From: an uncultured Clostridia bacterium
GTDB lineage: Bacteria; Bacillota; Clostridia; TANB77; CAG-508
Direction of reading: 5' to 3'
DNA length: 32,790 nucleotides
Assembly (NCBI GenBank): GCA_944390695.1
Contig: CALXQP010000022.1
Coordinates: forward strand, 1-32,790
Every line of letters begins with the position of its first letter. Position 1 is the stretch's first letter. Under the pieces are notes generated by a model. That model was not told the origin of the DNA. It searched no databases and worked only from the letters and a program-made list of their open reading frames with translations. This document shows, piece by piece, positions 15,723-25,308 of this stretch. A program made the position numbers and the translations under genes.

Positions 15723-16938
15723 TCAAGCTAATGCCGAAATGATTAAAATTCTTGCATATGTTTTAATACCAATAGTAATTACAATAATTGTATTAACAGG
15801 AGTATTAGTATATATTTATTTTAAAAATAAATATGGAAAAAATGAGAAAAAAGAAAAAATAGCAAGTTCATCAAATAATGAAAATACAGCTATTCAGAAC
15901 AAACAGTCAATATTTAAATTTATGGAATTTGATACTGTAAGAGATAATATGATAGTCCAAAAAAACGGAAAAAGATATTTAATGGTAATAGGATGTCAAG
16001 GAATAAATTATGATTTAATGTCAAAAATGGAAAAAACAAGTGTAGAACAAGGTTTTGTACAGTTTTTAAATACATTAAGACATCAAATACAAATATATAT
16101 ACAAACTAGATCAATAAATTTGGAATCAAGTTTAGAGGGCTATAGAGAAAGAGTAAGAGAAGTAGAAGATAAATATAGAAAAATGCAATTAGAATATGAA
16201 AGAATGAAAGAATCTGGAGATTATTCTGATGAAGAACTACAAAAATCATTTTTTGAACTTACAAAACAAAATAATTTATATGAGTATGGAAAATCTATTT
16301 TACAAGATACTGAAAAGATGAGTTTAAATAGAAACATATTAAGCCAAAAATATTATTTAATTGTTCCATATTATTCTGCTGAGGCAGGAAATGAAAAATT
16401 AGATAGAAGAGAAATTGATGAAGTAGCATTTTCAGAATTATATACAAGAGCTCAATCACTGATAGGAGCATTATCTGTATGTGGTGTTAGAGGAAAAATT
16501 TTAAGAAATAATGAATTAATAGAATTATTATATATGGCATATAACAGAGATGAAGCAGAAACATTTGGATTAGATAAAGCTTTAAAAGCAGGTTTTGATG
16601 AAATGTATTCAACAGCACCAGATGTTTTAAGAAAGAGAATGAAAGAATTAGATAAGATTATAGAAGAAAAAGCTATAGAAATGGCAAGGCAAAAAGTAGA
16701 TGAAGCAAGATCTGAAATAGAATTACAAATTGAAGATAAAGAAGATAATATGGAAGATTTAATATCAGAAATGGCAAAATTAATAATAGAAGAAAATGAA
16801 GATTATCTAGGTAAAGAAGTAAAAGAAAAAGCAGAAGAAAAAATAGAAGAAGAAAAAGCTAAAAATACAAAAGTAAAAAAAGGAGGTAGACAAAATGGCA
16901 AGAAAACAACAACTAGAAGAAGCAGTGCAACAGCATGA
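15715..16938 (+). CDS. Membrane-anchored TraC/VirB4-N-like protein
   Basis: A 407-aa protein with one N-terminal membrane helix (11-33), then a soluble part. The block FMEFDTVRDNMIVQKNGK through GINYDLMSKMEK and QIYIQTRSINLE resembles the extreme N-terminal module of VirB4 proteins. It is followed by a long helical, probably coiled-coil region with high Glu/Lys content. No P-loop is present, so it is not an ATPase itself. The last ~15 codons overlap the virB4 start and encode a basic tail. A separate TraC-like protein next to VirB4 is known in some Firmicutes-type systems. Its likely job is to anchor the ATPase at the membrane; this is inference. Confidence 0.62.
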   Translation: MTSQANAEMIKILAYVLIPIVITIIVLTGVLVYIYFKNKYGKNEKKEKIASSSNNENTAIQNKQSIFKFMEFDTVRDNMIVQKNGKRYLMVIGCQGINYDLMSKMEKTSVEQGFVQFLNTLRHQIQIYIQTRSINLESSLEGYRERVREVEDKYRKMQLEYERMKESGDYSDEELQKSFFELTKQNNLYEYGKSILQDTEKMSLNRNILSQKYYLIVPYYSAEAGNEKLDRREIDEVAFSELYTRAQSLIGALSVCGVRGKILRNNELIELLYMAYNRDEAETFGLDKALKAGFDEMYSTAPDVLRKRMKELDKIIEEKAIEMARQKVDEARSEIELQIEDKEDNMEDLISEMAKLIIEENEDYLGKEVKEKAEEKIEEEKAKNTKVKKGGRQNGKKTTTRRSSATA

Positions 16939-18853
16939 GGAAAGAGATACACAAATATTGAGAAAACAAACAATTAAAGAATTGATAGCACCATCAGGAA
17001 TAGATGCTTCAAATATAGACCATTTAGAGATTATATCAAATGTGAAAAAATATGCAAGAAGTTTTTTTGTATCAACATTACCAAGAATGTGTACATTTCC
17101 GGAATTATTTAGAGATATGTATTTCTTTGGAGATATAAATACTTCAATATATATAAACCCAGTACAAGAATCTAAATCTCAAAATGAATTAAATAGAGTA
17201 ATAAATGAGCTTGAAACTGAAAGAATTGTTGCAGCTGATAAAGGAAATATAAATAGAGAGAGTAGTTTAACACAAAAAAGATTGGAAGCTGAACAACTAA
17301 GAGATGAAATTGCAGCGGGATTTAATAAATTATATGAAGCTTCAGTAGTTTCAACATTATTCACATATAATTTAGAAGATTTAGAAAGACTTACAAAATT
17401 GTTATCAAGTGAAATGGCTAAATCATTAGTTGGAATAAAAACAGCATGGGCAATGCAAGAAGATGCATTTAAATCAAATTTACCACTAATGGAAGATAAA
17501 ATAAAAAAAGAGCATACATTTGATAGAAATTCTATGTCAACAGTATTTCCGTTTGTTACTTCGGAAGTAGGACATTCAACTGGAATACCTCTAGGATTTA
17601 ACAAACAAACAGGAACACCAATACTATTTGACAATTTTCATAGTTCACTTACAAATTACAATATGGTTATATTTGCAAAATCTGGTGCAGGTAAATCTGT
17701 AACAATGAAAACATTAATAAGTAGATCATCAATTTTAATGGGAATAGAAAGTTTAGCATTAGATGCAGAAGGTGAGTATACAATTGTAGCTGAATCATTA
17801 GGTGGAATAAATGTTGTATTAAGTCCAAATTCAAAAACAGTAATTAATTTATTTGATGTAGAAACAGAAATTGCTAAAGATGAAATAACTGGAAGAGAAA
17901 GATTGGTCTTAAATATTGAAAATAAAGTAGAAGATGTTACTCAATCTTTACTTACAATGGCAAGAGGTAGTACAAGAAGTAAAGATGTAAATGAGTTGAC
18001 AAAACAAATTATAGCAGAAGCTGTAGCAGAAGAATATGCAGCTAGAGGTATAACTAATGATCCTAATAGTTTATATGAATCATCAAATAAATTTAATAGA
18101 GGAGATAAATTTTATAGGGAAAAGAAAAAAATGCCAACTATAGGTTCATGGTATAAAAGAATACAAGCAAAGGCTCAAGAGAATTTAAATAATGACTATA
18201 GATTTCATTATAGTTATTTACTTAAAGTAATGAAACAATATATAAGAGAATATAATGGTCAAATGGCTTATTTTGATGGACAATCAACATTTGAATTATT
18301 AGATGGAGCACCATTTATCAATTTAGATATTTCACAATTAGAGGAAAAATTTGCAAGACCACTTGCTCAACAAATTCTTTTAACATGGATTTGGGAAAAA
18401 TATGTAAAGAAAAATAGTGAAGATAAAACTAAAGCTACAAAGAAAAGAGTAATAGTAGATGAGGCATGGATGTTGCTTCCATACCCAGAAGCCGTAGACT
18501 TTTTAAATACAATGGCTAGACGTGCAAGAAAAAGAAATGTTTCTTTAGCTGTTGTGTCACAAAGATTTCAAGATTTTTATGAAAAGCCTGAGGCTCAAGC
18601 AGTTTTAACATCTTCAGATACAAAATTATTTTTAGCACAAGATAAATCAGAAATACAGTATTTAAAAGAAGTATTCAAATTAAGTGAAGGAGAAGCAGGT
18701 TTTTTAGTAACTTGTGGAAAAGGAGAAGGCTTATTAAAAGTTGGAGCTGAATCAGCAATATTACAAATAACTCCTACACAAAAAGAGTTTGAGTTTGTTG
18801 AGACAAATTTAAACAAATTAGTAAAAAATAGAACTAACAGAAGAGAAGATTAG
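16895..18853 (+). CDS. virB4: VirB4-type secretion ATPase
   Basis: A 652-aa ATPase that powers assembly of the type IV secretion channel or pilus. Residues ~35-240 match the VirB4 N-terminal domain (for example FFVSTLPRMCTFPELFRDM and the long helical arm). The P-loop AKSGAGKS ends at S268, Walker B is IVDEAWML with D522/E523, and the downstream VSQRFQDF is the usual sensor motif. Alanine in place of the first glycine of the P-loop is allowed in the family. The start is inside the previous gene (44-base overlap), with AAGGAGGT 6 nt upstream. VirB4 is the best marker for calling the whole locus a type IV system. It is clearly not a VirD4 coupling protein: it has the VirB4 N-domain. Confidence 0.92.
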   Translation: MARKQQLEEAVQQHEERDTQILRKQTIKELIAPSGIDASNIDHLEIISNVKKYARSFFVSTLPRMCTFPELFRDMYFFGDINTSIYINPVQESKSQNELNRVINELETERIVAADKGNINRESSLTQKRLEAEQLRDEIAAGFNKLYEASVVSTLFTYNLEDLERLTKLLSSEMAKSLVGIKTAWAMQEDAFKSNLPLMEDKIKKEHTFDRNSMSTVFPFVTSEVGHSTGIPLGFNKQTGTPILFDNFHSSLTNYNMVIFAKSGAGKSVTMKTLISRSSILMGIESLALDAEGEYTIVAESLGGINVVLSPNSKTVINLFDVETEIAKDEITGRERLVLNIENKVEDVTQSLLTMARGSTRSKDVNELTKQIIAEAVAEEYAARGITNDPNSLYESSNKFNRGDKFYREKKKMPTIGSWYKRIQAKAQENLNNDYRFHYSYLLKVMKQYIREYNGQMAYFDGQSTFELLDGAPFINLDISQLEEKFARPLAQQILLTWIWEKYVKKNSEDKTKATKKRVIVDEAWMLLPYPEAVDFLNTMARRARKRNVSLAVVSQRFQDFYEKPEAQAVLTSSDTKLFLAQDKSEIQYLKEVFKLSEGEAGFLVTCGKGEGLLKVGAESAILQITPTQKEFEFVETNLNKLVKNRTNRRED

Positions 18854-18863
18854 GAGATGTACT

Positions 18864-21506
18864 ATGAAAGATAAAAGGGGCTGCCTAGGCAAGTTTACAA
18901 TAGTAATTTTGACTGTAGCAATTATCTTTGCTATAGTTCCAATGAGTGTATCATATGCAGGAATAGCGAAAATTGCAGAAAATGTAGGAGGAACTCTTTT
19001 AAAACCTATAGTAGACTTGATATTAATGATAGGTGATGTTATTATAGATTTTATGCATTCAATTTTTTTTAATGCAGAGAGTTCACTGATATACATTAAT
19101 CTTGATAATACAATATTAGAATGGGTTATTTCAATTGCTATAGCAGTAATTGTAACAGTTATTGTATTTCAAATGTTATCTGCAGCTGCTTTGTTACCAG
19201 CTGTATTGTTAAGTGTAAAAACTCTTACAGCAGGTAGCTTGGCAATGAGTATGGTAGGAGCAGCAGTTACTGCTTTCCCTACAGCATTGAAAGTAGGCTT
19301 ACTAGCTTTTATATATACATCTAGTTTGGCTTTTCCACATAATATATCTCTTCCTATATATTTAATTTCTCCAGAAGAGATATTTATAGGTGATATTCCA
19401 TTTTTAGAAGTTGATTTTTTTTCTGATGATACAGAAGAAATGAAAAAATGGACTCCAACTACTGGAATTATGGGAGAGGCAGGACAACCAATAGAAGTAA
19501 GATCTATAGCTAATACACTAAAGCCAACAATTGCAAGCTGGTATTATACATTAAGAACTATTGCAATTGTAGCAATGATACCAATATTAATGTATGTAGG
19601 TATTAGAATAATGACTGCCAGTGTAGCAACTGATAAAGCAAAATATAAATCAATGCTTACAGATTGGGTTGTTGCATTTTGTTTGATTTTTGCAATGCAT
19701 TATATAATGATATTTGCAAATGAAATAAACAACAGTATAGTAAATATCTTAAAATCATTTGGAAGTGATAATATTTACCGTACAGTAATAAAAGATGAAC
19801 ATGAAGGTAAAATAAGAAAAAGATTAGAAGAATATGGATTAGCAGAAAAACTAGGAGGAGATGTTACCATAGATTCATTTTTTGATGAAGAAGGTGGAGA
19901 AACATATTTAGTTTGGCCAACAAATTATATGGGAATGTTAAGAGTAAAAGCATCAGAAGAAGCAGATAGTGATTTTGAATATATAGGATATGTTATAGCT
20001 TTTCTTGTACTTGTTGCATATACAGTCTTTTTCTTATGGACCTATTTACGAAGATTAGTATATATGGCATTTTTAACTATTATAGCACCACTTGTTGCAA
20101 TGACATACCCGATTGACAAAATAAATGATGGAAAAGCACAAGCATTTGATAATTGGCTAAAAGAATATTTATTTAATTTGCTGATACAACCAATGCATTT
20201 AATATTATATGTAGTTTTAATTAGATCTGCATTTGAAATTTCATCAACAAATGTTATATATAGTTTAGTGGCAATAGGCTTTATGGTTCCAGCAGAAAAA
20301 TTAATACGTAGATTTTTCGGATTTGAAAAAGCTCAAACACCTGGTGCATTAGGTGGAGCAGCTGGAGCAGGATTAGTAATGGCAGGATTAAATAAAATAT
20401 TCAGAAAACCACATCAACATGATAGTAAATCAAATGAAAATAATAAAGATGAAACAGAAGAAGAGATAAATTACCAAAGTAATTCAGATTCTAACATGAA
20501 TTCTATGTTTGATGAACCTGATACAGAGAAAGAAGAAAAATCTAATAGTGAAGAAGAAGCATCAGAAGAAAAAGAAAAAGATGAAAAAGAAGAAGAAAAG
20601 GAAGAAAGACAAGAGAAAAAAGAAGAAAAATCTGCTGCACAAAAAATGAGGGAGCAAGAAGAAGAAGCTACTAAAGAAGCAATGAAAGAAAATAGGAGAA
20701 AAACAGAAGAAGAATTAAAGAAAGCAAGAGAAGAAAGAATAAGAAGAATGCAAAGACAGATAACTCCTAAAGGCATAAAAGGCGCTAGTAAAGAATATTT
20801 AAGAAGAAGATTAAAGAATTATAAACCAGGAAAATTTGCAAGAAATCTTGCAATAAAAGGTAGTGGAATTCTAATGGGAGCAGGAGTAGGAATGATTGGA
20901 GCAGCAGCAGGAATTGCAACAGGAGATATGAGTAAAGTATTACAATATGGTTCTACAGCTGCTTATGGAGGATATGCATTTGGATCTTCATTAATAAAAG
21001 ATAAAAAAGACCAAACAAAATTAATAAAAGATTTAAAAGATGCATATGACAAATCAAGATTTGATAATATAGATGATTATAAATTAGCGAAACTTTTAGA
21101 AAGAAGAGATAATTTTATTAACAATATAGATAATCTTGAAAAATTACAAGAATTGCTTGGTGAAAAAGATATACCAAGTGTAAAGAGAAAACTAGAAGAA
21201 GATTATAGTGAATTTGTCGACCAAGGTTTTAATATTGATGAAATTGCAGCTTCAATTAAATTAGTAGAAGAAAAAGGTTGGAGAAAAGATACAGTAGCAA
21301 GTGTAGCAAAATGTTATAAGGAAGTTGGAAAAAAGACAAGTAAAATGGGACAAAAAGAATATGAAGACTTAAAAAGTAGATATAAAAGGAACCTTTCAAA
21401 AGAATATCCTAATTATACTGATGCACAACTAGAAAATATTGTAGGCCAAATATTTATCAAAATGGATACATTCGGAAAAACAAAAGATGATTTGACAAAG
21501 ATTTAA
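18864..21506 (+). CDS. VirB6/TrbL-like polytopic membrane protein 1 with long cytosolic tail
   Basis: 880 aa. There is a signal-like N-terminus (cleavage possible after SYA), then hydrophobic segments near 45-65, 83-112, 115-150, 218-245, 262-285, 370-410 and 445-480. The block YYTLRTIAIVAMIPILMYVG and the LTDWVVAFCLIFAMHYIM helix are the TrbL/VirB6-like channel region of Gram-positive systems. From about 505 the protein is soluble: an acidic coiled coil (510-640), a glycine/alanine-rich hydrophobic patch (669-710), then a helical domain. GGAGAT precedes the start. It shares its whole length with the next gene. The tail is far longer than in classic VirB6 proteins and is not a domain I recognise. 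Confidence 0.72.
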   Translation: MKDKRGCLGKFTIVILTVAIIFAIVPMSVSYAGIAKIAENVGGTLLKPIVDLILMIGDVIIDFMHSIFFNAESSLIYINLDNTILEWVISIAIAVIVTVIVFQMLSAAALLPAVLLSVKTLTAGSLAMSMVGAAVTAFPTALKVGLLAFIYTSSLAFPHNISLPIYLISPEEIFIGDIPFLEVDFFSDDTEEMKKWTPTTGIMGEAGQPIEVRSIANTLKPTIASWYYTLRTIAIVAMIPILMYVGIRIMTASVATDKAKYKSMLTDWVVAFCLIFAMHYIMIFANEINNSIVNILKSFGSDNIYRTVIKDEHEGKIRKRLEEYGLAEKLGGDVTIDSFFDEEGGETYLVWPTNYMGMLRVKASEEADSDFEYIGYVIAFLVLVAYTVFFLWTYLRRLVYMAFLTIIAPLVAMTYPIDKINDGKAQAFDNWLKEYLFNLLIQPMHLILYVVLIRSAFEISSTNVIYSLVAIGFMVPAEKLIRRFFGFEKAQTPGALGGAAGAGLVMAGLNKIFRKPHQHDSKSNENNKDETEEEINYQSNSDSNMNSMFDEPDTEKEEKSNSEEEASEEKEKDEKEEEKEERQEKKEEKSAAQKMREQEEEATKEAMKENRRKTEEELKKAREERIRRMQRQITPKGIKGASKEYLRRRLKNYKPGKFARNLAIKGSGILMGAGVGMIGAAAGIATGDMSKVLQYGSTAAYGGYAFGSSLIKDKKDQTKLIKDLKDAYDKSRFDNIDDYKLAKLLERRDNFINNIDNLEKLQELLGEKDIPSVKRKLEEDYSEFVDQGFNIDEIAASIKLVEEKGWRKDTVASVAKCYKEVGKKTSKMGQKEYEDLKSRYKRNLSKEYPNYTDAQLENIVGQIFIKMDTFGKTKDDLTKI

Positions 21507-21527
21507 ATAATTACAAGGAGATGTAAC

Positions 21528-24308
21528 ATGAAATTTATTAAAAATGGTTTCAAAAGTAAATTAATAATAATATTAGTTATTTTAATAATGTGTTCTGCAA
21601 TTATGCCTACACATGTAGTATATGCAGATGCTATAAGTGTAGGTGCGGATGTTGCAGGAGCAGTAGGGGGAGCATTATTAAAACCTATAGTAGATTTTGT
21701 ATTAGCAATAGGAGATGCTGTTATAAATATAATACATAGAGTTTTATTTAATGTAGAAGATTCAATTATAAAAATAAATTTAAACAATACGGCTTGGGAG
21801 TGGTTCGTTAGTATTGCAATAGGTGTAATAATAGCAGTGGCAGTAGCAGCTTTAATAATATGGGCTGCTGCTGTTGCAGGTCCTGCGATTATAGCTGCTA
21901 TAGGAGCCAAAATAGGTATTGCTGCTGGAACAGCATCAATGTCTGCAGCTGCACTAGGTGCTATTGTTGTTACAGCTGCACAAACAGGAATAGGAGCAGG
22001 AGTCTGTGCTGCAGCATTTACATCAAGTAATTTCTTCAAAGATAATATAGTATTACCATTATATGTGGTTTCTCCTGCTGAAATATTTTCTGGAGAAATT
22101 CCTTTATTAGATGCTAACTTTTTTGATTCTAACAAAGGTCTAGATAAATGGTCTCCTAGCATACTTGAAGATGCTGAAAAAGTTGAAGAAGGAAAAGGAG
22201 ATTCTGAATGGGGTACAAATACTGATGGGAAAGAAGAGCAAGCTTTGCAACCTATAGCTAATACACTTAAACCGACTATTGCGAGTTGGTATTATACATT
22301 AAGGACAATAGCAATTGTTGCGATGATACCAATACTAATGTATGTAGGTATTAGAATAATGACTTCTAGTATAGCAAGTGAAAAGGCGAAATATAAGAAT
22401 ATGCTCACAGATTGGGTTATTGCGTTTTGCTTGATTTTTGTAATGCATTATATAATGATATTTGCAAATGAAGTAACTGATGCAATAGTAGAAGTATTGA
22501 ATTCTGTGAGTGAAGGTCAAGAATTTAGAACAATGATAGAAGATAAACATGAAGGAAAAATAAGAAAAAGATTAGAAGAAAATCAAGAAATATTAAATGG
22601 AAAAACTGTTGATGATGTTATGTATAAAGATGATCAGACAGGCCAAGATTATTTGCTTTGGTCAACTAATCTTATGGGAATGATAAGAATACAAGCTTCA
22701 TTAGAGGCTGCGGGCAATTTTACATATATAGGATATGTTATAGCATTTTTAATACTTGTATGGTATACAATATTTTTCTTATATACATATATACGAAGGA
22801 TAATTTATTTAGCATTTTTAACTATAATAGCACCAATGGTTGCAATGACTTATCCAATTGACAAAATAAATGATGGAAGAGCGCAAGCATTTGACACATG
22901 GCTAAAAGAATATATATTTAACTTATTAATACAACCAATGCACTTAATATTATATACAGTATTAGTAACATCTGCATTTGACTTATCATCAAGTAATATT
23001 ATTTATACTTTAATTGCAATAGGATTTTTGATTCCTGCAGAAAAATTAGTACGTAGATTCTTTGGATTTGAAAAAGCTCAAACACCTGGAGCATTAGGTG
23101 GAGTAGCAGGTGCTGGATTGTTAATGGCAGGAATGAATAAAATATTTAGAAAGCATAATCATAACAATAATTCTGATGGAGGCGGAAGTAGCAAAGAAGA
23201 AAAAGATGATGATATAAATTATAATAGAACTACAGATATAGATAGAGATTCAATGTATGAAATGCCAGAAGGAAAAGATGATAAGCCAGAAGATAAGAGT
23301 GAGGATAAACCAATAGATGATAAAGGACCTACAGAAAAAGATCCAGCAGATGAATTTAGAAGAAAAGATGAAGAGGCACAACAAGAAGAGCAAAAAGAAC
23401 AAATAAAAACACAGGAAAAAGCTCAAAATGACGATGAAGAAAATACAAAAAGAAAGGCAGAAGAGATTGCAAATAATATGAAAAAACGACAAGAGCAAGA
23501 AGATAGAGAACAAAGAGAACAACAAGAAAAAAGAGTAAATGCAATTAGAAAGAAAAGGTTAAGCTTAAAAGGAATGAGAGAAGGAAGCAAAGCTTATCTA
23601 AGGTCAGAATTGAGAAGAAAGATTAAAAACTACAGACCAGAAAAATCTATAAAGAAATTTACAAGAAGAGCAGGAGGAATGATGATAGGTGCTGGAGCAG
23701 GAATTTTAGGAGCATCTATAGGAATTGCTACAGGAGATTTAGGAAAAACAGGACAATATGCAGCTACTTCTGCAGTTGGTGGATATGCATTAGGTTCTAC
23801 ATTGTTAAGAGATCCTAATAATAAAGATGTAAAAGCCGCAGGACAAGAATATGAAATGGCTAAATATGACAATATGGATGATTATAGATTAGCACGTTTA
23901 TTGCAAAGAAGAGAGGAATTTATAGATGATAATATTTCAAACTATCAGGAATTAAGAGGTAAAGCCACAGAAAAAGAAGCAAGAGAAGAATTAGAACAAT
24001 ATGGAGATTTCATAGATTCAGGAATAGAAGATATAGAAGCTATTGCTGCTGCAGTTAATTTAATAGAAAAAGAAGGTTGGAGTAGAACAAGAGCTAAAAC
24101 TACAGCTAAATATTATAAAGAGGTTGGAAAGAAACCAAGTAAATTAGCTGCAAAAGAATATGATGATTTAGTAAAAAGATATAAAAGAGAACTTTCGAAA
24201 AAACATCCAGAATATACAGATGGTCAAGTTGATAATATTACAAATCAAATACTTGATAGATTTGAAGATTTTGGAAAAGCAAAAGATGATTTAACAGAAG
24301 TAAAATAA
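21528..24308 (+). CDS. VirB6/TrbL-like polytopic membrane protein 2, tandem paralogue
   Basis: 926 aa, collinear with the preceding gene. The two share LKPTIASWYYTLRTIAIVAM, a run including AMTYPIDKINDG, and FFGFEKAQTPGALGG. Their C-terminal domains also match (YKEVGKK, then KDDLT at the end). The copies differ most in the acidic coiled coil (about 545-680) and in the region after the first helices, which here is very alanine-rich. AAGGAGAT precedes the ATG, 21 bases after the previous stop. Duplication with retained full length suggests either a mixed channel or separate channels with different partners. Confidence 0.72.
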   Translation: MKFIKNGFKSKLIIILVILIMCSAIMPTHVVYADAISVGADVAGAVGGALLKPIVDFVLAIGDAVINIIHRVLFNVEDSIIKINLNNTAWEWFVSIAIGVIIAVAVAALIIWAAAVAGPAIIAAIGAKIGIAAGTASMSAAALGAIVVTAAQTGIGAGVCAAAFTSSNFFKDNIVLPLYVVSPAEIFSGEIPLLDANFFDSNKGLDKWSPSILEDAEKVEEGKGDSEWGTNTDGKEEQALQPIANTLKPTIASWYYTLRTIAIVAMIPILMYVGIRIMTSSIASEKAKYKNMLTDWVIAFCLIFVMHYIMIFANEVTDAIVEVLNSVSEGQEFRTMIEDKHEGKIRKRLEENQEILNGKTVDDVMYKDDQTGQDYLLWSTNLMGMIRIQASLEAAGNFTYIGYVIAFLILVWYTIFFLYTYIRRIIYLAFLTIIAPMVAMTYPIDKINDGRAQAFDTWLKEYIFNLLIQPMHLILYTVLVTSAFDLSSSNIIYTLIAIGFLIPAEKLVRRFFGFEKAQTPGALGGVAGAGLLMAGMNKIFRKHNHNNNSDGGGSSKEEKDDDINYNRTTDIDRDSMYEMPEGKDDKPEDKSEDKPIDDKGPTEKDPADEFRRKDEEAQQEEQKEQIKTQEKAQNDDEENTKRKAEEIANNMKKRQEQEDREQREQQEKRVNAIRKKRLSLKGMREGSKAYLRSELRRKIKNYRPEKSIKKFTRRAGGMMIGAGAGILGASIGIATGDLGKTGQYAATSAVGGYALGSTLLRDPNNKDVKAAGQEYEMAKYDNMDDYRLARLLQRREEFIDDNISNYQELRGKATEKEAREELEQYGDFIDSGIEDIEAIAAAVNLIEKEGWSRTRAKTTAKYYKEVGKKPSKLAAKEYDDLVKRYKRELSKKHPEYTDGQVDNITNQILDRFEDFGKAKDDLTEVK

Positions 24309-24320
24309 TAGGAGGACTTA

Positions 24321-25289
24321 ATGGGAAATTTAAGAAGATTTTATTATAATAATAAAACTAAAATTTGGAGGATAATACTTATTACAGCTATAATTTTAGG
24401 AATAATATATGGAATAAACTACCAATTAAAATTTGAAAGAGAAAATGCTGTTAAACAACCAATTATTAATGAACCCATAGAAAGTACCACTAATAATGAT
24501 GTTAATGATGATATATTGAAATCTGAAGAATCAGCAATTAATGGAAATAATATAAGTGGAAATAAATTAAATAATGATGTAGAATTATTAAAAAATTTTT
24601 TCGAATTATGTAATAATAAAGAATATGAGAAAGCATATGAATTAGTTTCAAATGAATGTAAAGAAAACTTATATGGAAATTATGATGTTTTCAAAAAAGC
24701 ATATTGTGATAATATATTTAATACAGTAAAAACCTACAGTATTGAAAACTGGAGTGGAAGTACATATAAAGTAAGATTTTTTGAAGATATATTAGCAACA
24801 GGCCAAACTAGTGAAAATATGACTGTTCAAGATTATATTACAATTGTTGAAGATGATTCAGGTGAAGATAAATTAAATATAAATAATTATATTTCTAGAA
24901 CGAAACTAGATAAAACTAATACTCAAAATGATATTACAATAAATGTTTTTAATAAAGATACATATATGGATTATGAAATTTATAATATTCAAGTTATAAA
25001 TAATACTTCAAAAAATATATGTTTAGATAGTGGAGAAGAAGTGTCTACAATATATATACAAGATGATAAAGGTATTAAATGTGAAGCTGCAAGTAGTGAA
25101 CTAATATTTAGTACATTGATAATAGAACCTGGAGAAACAAAAGAATATAGCATAAAATACACTAATTCATATGTAACAGATAGAAATATAAGTAATATGG
25201 TATTTGAAAAGTTGATACTAGATTACAATGAATATATTAAAGATACACAAATTTATACAGATATAATAAAATTTAATATTGAATTGTAA
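24321..25289 (+). CDS. Single-pass membrane protein with NTF2-like region (VirB8-like candidate)
   Basis: 322 aa: cytosolic N-terminus, one membrane helix (17-34), a polar Asn/Ser linker, then an extracellular region. Residues ~85-135 (VELLKNFFELCNNKEYEKAY and on) look like the opening helices of an NTF2-like fold, as in the VirB8/TcpC scaffold proteins of type IV systems. The second half is beta-rich with a motif IEPGETKEYSIKY that looks like an immunoglobulin-like or DUF4352-type domain. AGGAGG precedes the ATG. Its place after the VirB6-like genes fits a VirB8 role, but similarity is judged by eye only. Confidence 0.5.
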   Translation: MGNLRRFYYNNKTKIWRIILITAIILGIIYGINYQLKFERENAVKQPIINEPIESTTNNDVNDDILKSEESAINGNNISGNKLNNDVELLKNFFELCNNKEYEKAYELVSNECKENLYGNYDVFKKAYCDNIFNTVKTYSIENWSGSTYKVRFFEDILATGQTSENMTVQDYITIVEDDSGEDKLNINNYISRTKLDKTNTQNDITINVFNKDTYMDYEIYNIQVINNTSKNICLDSGEEVSTIYIQDDKGIKCEAASSELIFSTLIIEPGETKEYSIKYTNSYVTDRNISNMVFEKLILDYNEYIKDTQIYTDIIKFNIEL

Positions 25290-25308
25290 GGAGGTGTTAT
25301 AAAGACAA

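Noticed and set aside
17179-17634. 151-aa minus-strand frame inside virB4
   Set aside because: Shadow of the coding frame on the other strand; no start signal, and the plus-strand protein is a clear VirB4.
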